Below are positions 1 to 9,904 of a stretch of 16,049 nt of DNA, in pieces. Within the stretch, counting starts at the first letter, position 1. Each line of letters starts with the position of its first letter. The translations under genes were made by a program, and so were the position numbers. This stretch comes from Akkermansia muciniphila (GTDB lineage: Bacteria > Verrucomicrobiota > Verrucomicrobiia > Limisphaerales > SXTU01): NCBI GenBank assembly GCA_945872195.1, contig CAMBZO010000013.1, positions 1-16,049 of the forward strand. The letters are read 5' to 3'. The notes beneath the pieces are model-generated. The model was not told the DNA's origin. It was given only the letters and a program-made list of their open reading frames with translations, and ran no database searches.

Positions 1-1375
1 CGTCAATGCGGATGGTGCCGGAGGTGACGTCGTAGAAACGGAAGAGGAGATTGACCAGCGTGCTCTTGCCGGAGCCGCTCTCGCCAGCGATGCCGAGCTT
101 GTAGCCGCGCGGGAGGGTGAGGGAGAAGTCGCGGAGGACGGGCTTTTCCGCGTAGGCGAAGGAGATGTTCTCGCAGCTGATTTCGCGGGCGAAGGACTTC
201 AGCGGCTCGGGTTGGGCGGGTTCCTTGACGTGGGGCTGCGCGCTCATGATTTGGGCGAGTCGGTCCACGCCGACGCTGGCCATCTGGAAGACGACGTGGA
301 CGTTGGCGAGCTTCTTGAAGGGGGTGAACATGAGGACGACGCCCATGAGGAAGCTGGCGAGGTCGGGGACGCTGGTGTCACTCATGAAGATGACGACGAT
401 GAGCAGCCCAAGGCCGAGCATCGAGATGGTTTCCACGAGCGGGTTCACCAGTTCGCGCGCTTTCATGGACTTCATGTCGTGGTGGATGATGGCCTGTGAA
501 AAGGTGCGGAAGCGCGCGAGCGAGCCGCTTTCCATCCCGAAGGCTTTGATGACGCGGATGCCGCTGAGCGCTTCGACGAGGAGGCTCGATTGGGAGATGT
601 TGGCATCGAGGCTGGCCTTGGCGGCGCGCCGGACTTTGCCGCCCAGCACGATAATCGGGATGCCGCAGAAGGGCAGGAAGATGAGGGCGACGAGCGTGAG
701 TTTTGGGCTGAGTAGAAAGAGGCCGAAGATGACGCCCGCGATGGTGAAGGGTTCCTTCACGATGTCGGAGAGGCCCAGGGACATCGCGCGGTGCAATGCA
801 GCGGCATCGTTGTTCACGCGCGCGAGCAGGTCGCCCATCGTCGAGCGGTTGAAGAAGTCGAGCGAGAGCCGGTAGAGCTGGGCCAGCACGTCGTAGCGCA
901 GGTCGTTCATGATGCGCGCGCTCACCCAGGCCATGCAGTAGCTGCTGAAGTAGCCGATGAAGCTGCGCAGCGCGACGAGCACGGGCAGGAAGAGGAAGCC
1001 ACCGAGGATTTGCCGCCAGTCCTGATCGCGGCCCATGAGCGGAAGCCAAGGGTCGAGGAGCGTGATCAGTTTCGCGTTGGCGTCCTTCCCAAGTTGGCGG
1101 ATGCCGCCGGGAGACGAAGGGGCTTCGGTGGTTGGCGCAGGACGCGACTGGAGGCGGATGTCCGTAGCCGCGCTCGCCGGTGCGGCATTGCTGAGGGCAA
1201 GCGTGGAGGTTTGCGGAGTCGGTGCGAGCCGCTCGAACAACGTGCCCGTGGCCCAGATGAAGGCGGTGTTGGACAGGCCGAAGAGAACGCCCAGAAAAAT
1301 CCCCAGCGCCATCCGCCCCCAGTAGCGGCGCAGGTAGGGCGCGCCGAAGCGGAGGATGTTGGCGAGGTTCTGCAT
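1..1375 (-). CDS. ABC exporter, fused permease-ATPase (MsbA-like), partial at window edge
   Basis: This is probably an inner-membrane half-transporter that dimerises and uses ATP to flip lipids or export hydrophobic compounds. Translating the minus strand from the ATG at 1375 gives 458 residues before the left edge. Residues 1 to about 335 form an ABC exporter type 1 membrane domain with several hydrophobic spans; the stretch TMGDLLARVNND matches the coupling region of such exporters. The ATPase domain follows, with Walker A GESGSGKS at residues 431-438. The signature motif and Walker B lie outside the window; a whole protein of this type is about 580-620 residues. The loop after the first membrane span is long (about residues 35-110) and rich in Ala, Pro, Thr and Ser. 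The start was chosen because MQNLANILRFGAPYLRRY resembles family N-termini; no clear ribosome binding site precedes it. It is divergent from the next gene, 85 bp apart. The fold is certain; the substrate is unknown. Confidence 0.93.
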   Translation of the reverse strand, partial: MQNLANILRFGAPYLRRYWGRMALGIFLGVLFGLSNTAFIWATGTLFERLAPTPQTSTLALSNAAPASAATDIRLQSRPAPTTEAPSSPGGIRQLGKDANAKLITLLDPWLPLMGRDQDWRQILGGFLFLPVLVALRSFIGYFSSYCMAWVSARIMNDLRYDVLAQLYRLSLDFFNRSTMGDLLARVNNDAAALHRAMSLGLSDIVKEPFTIAGVIFGLFLLSPKLTLVALIFLPFCGIPIIVLGGKVRRAAKASLDANISQSSLLVEALSGIRVIKAFGMESGSLARFRTFSQAIIHHDMKSMKARELVNPLVETISMLGLGLLIVVIFMSDTSVPDLASFLMGVVLMFTPFKKLANVHVVFQMASVGVDRLAQIMSAQPHVKEPAQPEPLKSFAREISCENISFAYAEKPVLRDFSLTLPRGYKLGIAGESGSGKSTLVNLLFRFYDVTSGTIRID

Positions 1376-1460
1376 GACGGAGTGAGTGTTGGCGGCGGCG
1401 GCGCGGAGTTCAATAAGATTGGTTTTGCACGGGCAGTCTGGCTGTGCTTTGGTGGCGAAA

Positions 1461-2612
1461 ATGCAAACCAGTTTCACTTTTGCGCTGCTCGCCACGCTGC
1501 TCACTTTCGGGAGCGCATCCGCCGCCGAGGTCCGAATCCAGCGCGTGCCCGACGGCGGCCTGCAACCGCAGGCGGTCACGGACGCGCGCGGCGTGCTGCA
1601 CCTTGTTTATCTCAAGGGCGACCCGAAGGCGTGCGAGGTCATTTACTCGCGCCGCGAGGCGGGGAAAACCGACTTCTCCGCGCCGCTGCGCGTGAACAGC
1701 CAGCCCGGCAGCGCCATCGCCATCGGGACGATTCGCGGCGCGCAGTTCGCGCTGGGCAAGGCCGGGCGCGTCCATGTCATCTGGAACGGCTCCGGTCAGG
1801 CCGAGCCGAAGCCGGCTACGAAAAGTTCTCCCCTGCTCTACACGCGGGTCAACGACGCCGGCTCTGCCTTCGAGCCACAGCGCAACTTAATCAAAGGAAC
1901 CCTGCATCTCGACGGCGGCGGGACGGTGGCGGCGGACGCCGAAGGCAACGTCTTCGCCCTCTGGCACGGCGCGCCGCCCGACAACAACGCAGGCGAGACG
2001 GGCCGGGCGGTTTATCTGGCGCGGTCGCGGGACGATGGCAAAACTTTCGAGGGCGAACGCGTCGTCAGCCCAGAGGCCAGCGGGGCGTGTGGCTGCTGCG
2101 GGATGCGGGCATTCGCGGACGCGCAAGGCACGGTCTTCGCGCTCTTCCGCACCGCCTCCACCGCGTTGGACCGCGACATGATGCTGCTGGTTTCCCGCGA
2201 CCGGGGCGAACGCTTCACGGGCGATTACGTCCACCGCTGGCGCGTCGGCCAGTGCCCGATGAGCAGCGAGGCATTCACGGCGGCGGGCGGGCGCGTGTTC
2301 GCGGCGTGGGAGACGGCGGGCGCGGTGCAGTTCGCGGCGCTCGATGCCAAGACGGCGAAGGCCGTCACCCCGGCTGGACCCGCCATCATGGTCAAGGGCA
2401 AGCATCCAGCCGTCGCGGTGAACAAGGCTGGTGAGACCCTCCTGGTCTGGACCGAGGGCACCGGCTGGCAACGCGGCGGCGCGCTGGCCTGGCAGATGTT
2501 CGGCGCAGACGGCAAGCCGGCGGGCGCGCCGCAGCGCCGAGACGGCGTGCCCGTGTGGGGCCTGGCCGCGGCGGTGGCAGAGTCGGACGGCAGCTTCACG
2601 GTGATTTACTAG
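1461..2612 (+). CDS. Exported sialidase-superfamily (BNR/Asp-box) beta-propeller protein
   Basis: A 383-residue exported protein. Residues 1-21 form a signal peptide with cleavage likely after FGSASA. The mature part has repeated beta-propeller-type units and two Asp-box motifs (S-x-D-x-G-x-[TR]-F): SRDDGKTF at residues 189-196 and SRDRGERF at 245-252. Asp boxes mark sialidase-like and BNR propellers, but no catalytic arginine triad or nucleophile could be assigned, so enzyme activity is not claimed. Between the boxes is a cysteine cluster, C210-G-C212-C213, which might bind metal or form disulfides. The ATG at 1461 was chosen because it puts the signal peptide at the extreme N-terminus; an in-frame GTG at 1452 is the alternative. 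The reading frame is also open further upstream to 1386, but that would bury the signal peptide. It is divergent from the ABC exporter. It may process or bind glycans or other polymers in the periplasm; this is inference. Confidence 0.82.
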   Translation: MQTSFTFALLATLLTFGSASAAEVRIQRVPDGGLQPQAVTDARGVLHLVYLKGDPKACEVIYSRREAGKTDFSAPLRVNSQPGSAIAIGTIRGAQFALGKAGRVHVIWNGSGQAEPKPATKSSPLLYTRVNDAGSAFEPQRNLIKGTLHLDGGGTVAADAEGNVFALWHGAPPDNNAGETGRAVYLARSRDDGKTFEGERVVSPEASGACGCCGMRAFADAQGTVFALFRTASTALDRDMMLLVSRDRGERFTGDYVHRWRVGQCPMSSEAFTAAGGRVFAAWETAGAVQFAALDAKTAKAVTPAGPAIMVKGKHPAVAVNKAGETLLVWTEGTGWQRGGALAWQMFGADGKPAGAPQRRDGVPVWGLAAAVAESDGSFTVIY

Positions 2613-2624
2613 CCAAGCCGGACG

Positions 2625-2654
2625 TTGACACCCCTCCGATCAGCCGTTAATTAT
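2625..2654 (+). promoter_or_regulatory. Putative sigma-70 promoter for the coiled-coil/lipoprotein pair
   Basis: A perfect -35 hexamer TTGACA (2625-2630) is followed after 18 bp by AATTAT (2649-2654), four of six matches to a -10 box, inside a locally AT-rich patch that stands out in this GC-rich sequence. Transcription would begin near 2661, about 30 bp before the ATG at 2692. A perfect 6-bp inverted repeat, ATCAGC (2639-2644) and GCTGAT (2659-2664), brackets the -10 region and could be an operator. Prediction from sequence only. Confidence 0.45.
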
Positions 2655-2691
2655 CCCAGCTGATTTAACCGAACGAACCCGACTCAAAACC

Positions 2692-3483
2692 ATGCTCGCT
2701 CTCAGGCTCATCCTCGTTTTCGTCATCGCCGCTAGCGCCGGGGTCATCGCGCTGGGCGAGATGAAGCTCAAGCCCCATCTCGATGAACTGAAAGCGAAGG
2801 AGAAAAAGGTCACCGAGGATCTGAAAAAGGAAGAGACCGAGCGCACCAAGCAGGAAACGCGGGCCAAAGGGGCCGAGCAGGAGCGCGACGCTTTTAAAAG
2901 CGACCTCGACGCATCCAAGAAATCCGAGGCCGACGCGATTGCAGCGGCCAAGGCCGAGAAAGACAAAACCGTCGCTGCGCAGCAAGCAACCAACTTGGCC
3001 AAGCAGGAGACCGACGCCGTCAAGGTTCGGAGCGTTGACTACTTCGCACTCGAGTCGCTGGGCCTGACGCCGCCGGTCATCCGCATCATCCACACTGCGC
3101 TGCCCAAGGCCACCAACGAACTCAAGGTGCTTAAAGACGAGCAGCGCGTGCTGATGACGCAGCACATCAAGGCCAGCGGCGAGTTGCAGTCTTTCCTCAA
3201 TCCCAAGGGCGCGGTCGCGCTGCCCAGCCTCAGCGGCAAGGTGCTGGCGGTGGACCCCAAGTGGGACTTCGTCATCATGGACATGGGCGCGAACCACGGC
3301 CTCCTCAAGAACGGCGAGTTGAGCATCAGCCGCGAGGGTAAGCTCATCGCCCGCGTGAAGGTTTCCCGGGTCGAGACCGACTACGCCATCGGCAACGTGA
3401 TGGCCGGCTTCAAGCGGAGCGACATTCAGGAAGGCGACGCCGTCCTGACGCCCTCCTCCGTGGCCCTCCCTCCCCAGAAGTAA
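2692..3483 (+). CDS. Membrane-anchored coiled-coil protein, unknown function
   Basis: A 263-residue protein not assigned to a named family. Residues 1-22 are hydrophobic (LALRLILVFVIAASAGVIAL) and serve as an uncleaved anchor or signal peptide. Residues about 25-105 are rich in Lys, Glu and Ala with heptad-like spacing and should form a long coiled coil. After a linker, residues about 175-263 form a compact globular domain that looks beta-rich, including VLAVDPKWDFVIMDMG and the end GDAVLTPSSV. The layout suggests a periplasmic spacer or scaffold attached to the inner membrane. A promoter-like site lies 38 bp upstream. The lipoprotein gene begins one base after its stop, so the two are almost certainly co-transcribed and perhaps translationally coupled. 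No enzyme motif is visible. Confidence 0.85.
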   Translation: MLALRLILVFVIAASAGVIALGEMKLKPHLDELKAKEKKVTEDLKKEETERTKQETRAKGAEQERDAFKSDLDASKKSEADAIAAAKAEKDKTVAAQQATNLAKQETDAVKVRSVDYFALESLGLTPPVIRIIHTALPKATNELKVLKDEQRVLMTQHIKASGELQSFLNPKGAVALPSLSGKVLAVDPKWDFVIMDMGANHGLLKNGELSISREGKLIARVKVSRVETDYAIGNVMAGFKRSDIQEGDAVLTPSSVALPPQK

Positions 3484-3484
3484 C

Positions 3485-3661
3485 ATGAACTCCCGCCTGC
3501 TCCAACTCGGCCGCTGCTTGGTCGCCGCCATCGGGCTCAGCACCGTGCTGCTGACCGCCGGTTGCACCATGGCGGATCCGGACAACCAGTCCACCCGCCC
3601 GTGGAACGCGGCGAAGAGCTGGGAAGGTGGCGTGCCGGGGATGCTTTACGACCGGCGTTGA
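3485..3661 (+). CDS. Tiny lipoprotein (58 residues)
   Basis: This short gene encodes 58 residues. The N-terminus is a lipoprotein signal peptide: Arg at residues 4 and 10, a hydrophobic core to residue 24, and lipobox L-T-A-G-C with the lipidated cysteine at residue 27. The mature peptide is only about 32 residues and contains RPWNAAKSWEGGVPG, rich in Trp, Gly and Pro. The residue after the lipidated Cys is Thr, with no Asp at +2, so sorting to the outer membrane is expected by the Escherichia coli rule; that this rule applies here is an assumption. The gene starts one base after the stop of the coiled-coil gene, which supports it being real and working with that protein. It is convergent with the TPR gene, 26 bp away. 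The function is unknown; an envelope-anchoring role is a guess. Confidence 0.8.
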   Translation: MNSRLLQLGRCLVAAIGLSTVLLTAGCTMADPDNQSTRPWNAAKSWEGGVPGMLYDRR

Positions 3662-3687
3662 GCCTCACCTTTGCGTCCCCCGCTGGT

Positions 3688-6408
3688 TCACTTCCCCTTC
3701 GACTGCAGCTGGCGCGCGCGGTCAATCCTCAGTTGATAGACACCGCTGCGAGCGGGGAACATCCCCTGCAGCCGCTGGTAAATCGCCACAGCCCCGGCCC
3801 AGTCCTCTTGTTTCTCCAGCAGTTCGGCCAGATTTCCACCCGCATCCCGGATGGCTTCGAGAGAAGGAACCTCGTTCGTCCGGAGGTTGGTCTGATAAAG
3901 CACATTGCTCCAGTGCTCCGCAGCCGGCTTGGGCTGGCGCTGTTTTTCCCGGACCGTGCCCAGCAACACCTCGGCAAGGCTGCGCGTCTCGGCGTCGGCT
4001 CCCGGCCACGACATGGCGCGTAGCAGCGCGCTGGCGGCGAGTTCATATTCTTTGGCATCCTTGGCCGCGCGTTGGTAATGGCACGCGCCGATTCGGCCCA
4101 TCGCGCGCGCCGAGATGGGGTTCGTCGGGAAATTGTTCGTGATGCGGCTGAACGCGATGATGGCGTCGCCCAACGGGTCGGCCACGAGGGCCGCGCCCTT
4201 CTGCGCTGCGGTCAGATAAGTGTCGCCCAGCGCGAAGAAGGCCTTCGCCTGTATCAGCGGGGGCGTTTGGAGGTCGTTGATCAACTGGGTGAAATAGTCC
4301 GTCGCGTCCTTGTAGCCGTCCCGCTCGTAGGCCGCGATGCCCGCGTGGAGTCGCGCCTGATGCCGCAACTCCGCCGCGTTCGCGTTCGTGCTCTGCGCGA
4401 GCAGTTGGTAGATCGCCTCGGCGAGGTGGAACTGCTGCTGGTTCAGGTGGTAGTCCCCTACCCAGAGCTGCGCCAGCGGCGCCTTCGGATGCGCGGGGAA
4501 ACGGGCGACAAAGTTTGTGTAGAGCATGAAGGCGTTGGTCACCCGTCCGGCCTTCTCGTTGAAGTTCGCCTGCTCGAACTCCACGTCCGCCCGCGCGCTG
4601 TTCGTCGGGAAGAGCCGCACCCACTGGTCGTATTTGCGCGCCGCGCCCACCCAGTCGAACTCCTGCTGGTAAGTCCGCGCAATGGCCAGGTGGACCTGCG
4701 GCGCCAGCGGAGATTGTGGGAACCGATCGAGCTGCGCCTGGAAGTGGCCGCGCGCCTCGGCGGGCTTGCCCATGCGGTTCAACTCCCGCCCGTGCAAGAG
4801 CGTCGCCTCGTCACTGAAAAAGCTGTCGGGAAACCATTGCGTGATCGTGCGGAAGGCTTCGTCCGCCGCCGTCTGGTTGGACACCGCCCACGCGGAGCGC
4901 ATCGCCAGGTAGAGGGCTTGGTCCAGATACGTCTTGCGCACGCGCTCCATGTCCGCGTATTGCGCCACGACCTGCTGGAAGTTGCGCAGCGCGTTCGTGT
5001 GGTCCTTCTGCAACGCCTGCGCCTCCGCCAGCTTGAAGCGCGCGATGGCTTGCTCCTCGGACTTCGGGAGTCTCTGCGCGGCCTCGCCGAAATCCACGGC
5101 GGCGGGCGCGGGCTGGCTCAGGTGCCAGAAGCACCAACCGCGCTGGTAGTGGGCGCGGCCACGCAGCGGGCTGTTCGTGAAGTTCAGCAGGACGAGATTC
5201 AAGTTCGTCAGCGCGGTTGCCAGAAGGTTCGTCTGCGCCGGGCCGTTCGTGTTGCCGGTCAGCCCGTGGAATTCCTTCAGCCGCAGCTCGCCCAACGTGA
5301 GCTGCGCGAGGTCGAGCCGCGCGTCGCTGGGAAATTGTGCGGAGTAATTCTCCAGCAGCCCCACTGTCTCCGCGTCCTTGTGCTGGCGGTCGTTGAGGTC
5401 CACCACTCTTGGCAGAGCGCGGTGGCGGAGCAGGATGGGAGCGTTCGTGCTGAAGTTGTTGGTGAAGGAAGCCACCGCCGCCGCCAGTTCACCGAGCTTT
5501 TCCAGCACGGTGCCTTGCAAGGCGAAGGATTCCGCCTGCATGAGCGGCTGCCGCAGCGCGCCGGCCAGTCGCACCAGATTGGTCACGACCGGGAGCGCCT
5601 CGGCGGGCCGGCCCGCCTCTGCGAGCACGCGCCCGAGCAGGAAGCGCCGCTGCCAGTCCACCTCCGGCGCCAGCCGCCGGTCCTCGAGCGTGCGCGCCGC
5701 CTGTTCCGCTGCGATGAATTCCTTGCCCGCAAGCAATGCCTCGCCGAGCAGCAGCGTGCCGCTCACCGCGAGGTTGTTCGTGGGCGCGGCCTTCGCGGCG
5801 CGCTGGAACGCACCGGCTGGATCGCGCAGGAGCGCCACGACTTTCTCGCGCTGGTTGCCGAGCTTGAAGCGCGCGAGCGCCTCGTGGTGCGCGGCGGCGA
5901 GATAGTGCGGCGAGTTCGTGAAATCGCGCACCAGCAGCGCGTAGATTTCCGCGGCCTTGTCGAGCTGTCCGGCCTCAAAGCGCGCCTCGCCCAGCCAGAA
6001 CTGGAACTGGTCTGCGAGCTTGCCTGACTGCGGCAACCCGGTGGTCAGCAACTCGATGGCCCCCGTGTAGTTCGTGCGCGCGTGTCGTGCCCGGGCCTGG
6101 TAGAGCATCGCCTCCACCCGCCGCGTCGAGTTCGTCCAGGTGCGGACGAACGCATCGAACTCGCGCTCGGCCCGCTCGTGGTTGAGGTCTTGAAACGCCT
6201 TTGCAGCGGCCGTGAAGTCCCGCTCCTCCAGTGGGTCAGTGAAGTTTTGTGCGGAGACAGGCAGACCGCTTGCGAGCAGCCAGAGCAGGCAGAGCAGGCG
6301 AGCCAGGCCCGAACCGAACGTGGGCCAGGCGCGAATCCCTTCTCCCCTCCTCCGCGGAATGGAGAGGGAGAAGAAGCGATGGGTGTCCTCGCGCCGGAGA
6401 GTGTTCAT
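3688..6408 (-). CDS. Exported tetratricopeptide-repeat (TPR) protein
   Basis: A 906-residue protein made almost wholly of TPR-like helical hairpins, a scaffold for protein contacts. The hydrophobic core of the signal peptide is at about residues 37-49 (ARLLCLLWLLASGLPVSA), with cleavage likely near residue 53, so it acts in the periplasm or at the outer membrane. TPR units of the BamD/YbgF style recur, with turns such as RFPQSPLAPQ, LFPTNSARAD and RFPAHPKAPLAQ roughly at residues 550-680, and many FTNS/FPTN turns elsewhere. No enzymatic domain is visible. The start is uncertain: the ATG at 6408 gives a 33-residue stretch before the hydrophobic core, partly encoded by an inverted repeat (6339-6373), and no ATG lies closer to the core. 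The frame is also open upstream to 6678, but that part crosses the long palindrome and the end of uvrA, so it was rejected. The gene lies downstream of uvrA on the same strand, but the palindrome between them may separate transcription. Confidence 0.85.
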   Translation of the reverse strand: MNTLRREDTHRFFSLSIPRRRGEGIRAWPTFGSGLARLLCLLWLLASGLPVSAQNFTDPLEERDFTAAAKAFQDLNHERAEREFDAFVRTWTNSTRRVEAMLYQARARHARTNYTGAIELLTTGLPQSGKLADQFQFWLGEARFEAGQLDKAAEIYALLVRDFTNSPHYLAAAHHEALARFKLGNQREKVVALLRDPAGAFQRAAKAAPTNNLAVSGTLLLGEALLAGKEFIAAEQAARTLEDRRLAPEVDWQRRFLLGRVLAEAGRPAEALPVVTNLVRLAGALRQPLMQAESFALQGTVLEKLGELAAAVASFTNNFSTNAPILLRHRALPRVVDLNDRQHKDAETVGLLENYSAQFPSDARLDLAQLTLGELRLKEFHGLTGNTNGPAQTNLLATALTNLNLVLLNFTNSPLRGRAHYQRGWCFWHLSQPAPAAVDFGEAAQRLPKSEEQAIARFKLAEAQALQKDHTNALRNFQQVVAQYADMERVRKTYLDQALYLAMRSAWAVSNQTAADEAFRTITQWFPDSFFSDEATLLHGRELNRMGKPAEARGHFQAQLDRFPQSPLAPQVHLAIARTYQQEFDWVGAARKYDQWVRLFPTNSARADVEFEQANFNEKAGRVTNAFMLYTNFVARFPAHPKAPLAQLWVGDYHLNQQQFHLAEAIYQLLAQSTNANAAELRHQARLHAGIAAYERDGYKDATDYFTQLINDLQTPPLIQAKAFFALGDTYLTAAQKGAALVADPLGDAIIAFSRITNNFPTNPISARAMGRIGACHYQRAAKDAKEYELAASALLRAMSWPGADAETRSLAEVLLGTVREKQRQPKPAAEHWSNVLYQTNLRTNEVPSLEAIRDAGGNLAELLEKQEDWAGAVAIYQRLQGMFPARSGVYQLRIDRARQLQSKGK
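6339..6373. repeat. Short inverted repeat inside the TPR gene N-terminus
   Basis: CTTCTCCC (6339-6346) pairs perfectly with GGGAGAAG (6366-6373); further pairs follow inward with bulges (TC/GA, then TCC/GGA), closing on a loop around GCGGAAT. The purine/pyrimidine-rich palindrome encodes a PRRRGEG-type stretch ahead of the TPR protein's hydrophobic core. It looks like a dispersed palindromic element that became coding, which is an inference. Confidence 0.55.
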
Positions 6409-6424
6409 GGCCGCTTGCGAAGGC

Positions 6425-6494
6425 CCCAAAGATTTGGGACGGACAAAGAAGGCCGGACGCTCGGCCCCATCTTTGTCCGCCCCAAATCTTTGGG
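6425..6494. repeat. Long imperfect palindrome between uvrA and the TPR gene
   Basis: Arms 6425-6452 and 6467-6494 are complementary at 26 of 28 positions, with mismatches at 6439/6480 and 6450/6469. The 14-base centre can pair further (GGCC at 6451-6454 with GGCC at 6463-6466 in a shifted alignment). Each arm begins with CCCAAAGATTTGGG or its complement, itself a 6-bp inverted repeat. It fills most of the 107-bp gap between the uvrA stop and the TPR start. It could terminate uvrA transcription, stabilise the mRNA end, or be a dispersed REP-like or MITE-like element. No T-run follows the stem on the minus strand, which argues against a classical intrinsic terminator. Confidence 0.8.
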
Positions 6495-6515
6495 CTCCTG
6501 TTTTCCGCTCGCTCT

Positions 6516-9560
<3,045 letters not shown>

Positions 9561-9721
9561 GCTTGCCGGATTTCGCTTCGCGAGTGAGGGGTGAGCTTAA
9601 TCAAAGCCCGCGTCCGCTGCCTAGCGCACTCATCTTAAATTGTCCGTATGTCGCGGACGAAAGGACTTTTGGCGTGACAAGGCAGCGGCAGAACCGCCTA
9701 AATGCACCCCGTCCGAAGGCC

Positions 9722-9796
9722 GACCCTATCGTCCAGCGGTTAGGACACTGCCCTTTCACGGCGGTGACCGGGGTTCGAATCCCCGTAGGGTCGCCA
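9722..9796 (+). tRNA. tRNA-Glu (anticodon UUC)
   Basis: The cloverleaf folds by hand. The acceptor stem GACCCTA (9722-9728) pairs with TAGGGTC (9786-9792), followed by discriminator G9793 and an encoded CCA (9794-9796). D-stem is GTCC/GGAC. The anticodon stem is CTGCC/GGCGG (one G-T pair) with loop CTTTCAC, anticodon TTC at 9755-9757. The T-stem is CGGGG/CCCCG with loop TTCGAAT. It decodes GAA and GAG. It lies alone between divergent uvrA and the TIM-barrel gene. Nothing else convincing was found in 9561-9721 or 9797-9904; a 7-bp stem at 9813-9819/9838-9844 is too weak to call. Confidence 0.97.
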
Positions 9797-9904
9797 CTTC
9801 AATCCCTCCTCCCCCGCCGCCTTTCCCATTTTCAAACCGGCGGGCTTGGCGCTACGCTGCGAACACATTCGCACAGCGCGACCGAAACCTAACCCACAGC
9901 CGCC

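Noticed and set aside
791..2434. 547-codon open frame on the plus strand across the exporter, the intergenic gap and the BNR gene
   Set aside because: It crosses two well-supported genes in other frames, and its translation is Arg/Gly/His-rich without domain sense; a GC-driven shadow.
2665..3594. 309-codon minus-strand frame opposite the coiled-coil gene
   Set aside because: Antisense shadow of a gene with a clear signal segment, coiled coil and coupled neighbour; the translation shows no coherent fold.
4072..6027. 651-codon plus-strand frame opposite the TPR gene
   Set aside because: Antisense to a clear TPR protein; composition is Arg/Val/Glu-rich with no recognisable domain.
9674..9704. 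GTGACA...TAAATG as a promoter for tRNA-Glu
   Set aside because: Poor match to the -10 consensus and a 19-bp spacer; not convincing.
9813..9844. 7-bp stem (CCCGCCG/CGGCGGG) downstream of the tRNA as a terminator
   Set aside because: The 18-base loop is long, the stem short and no T-run follows; may be chance in GC-rich DNA.
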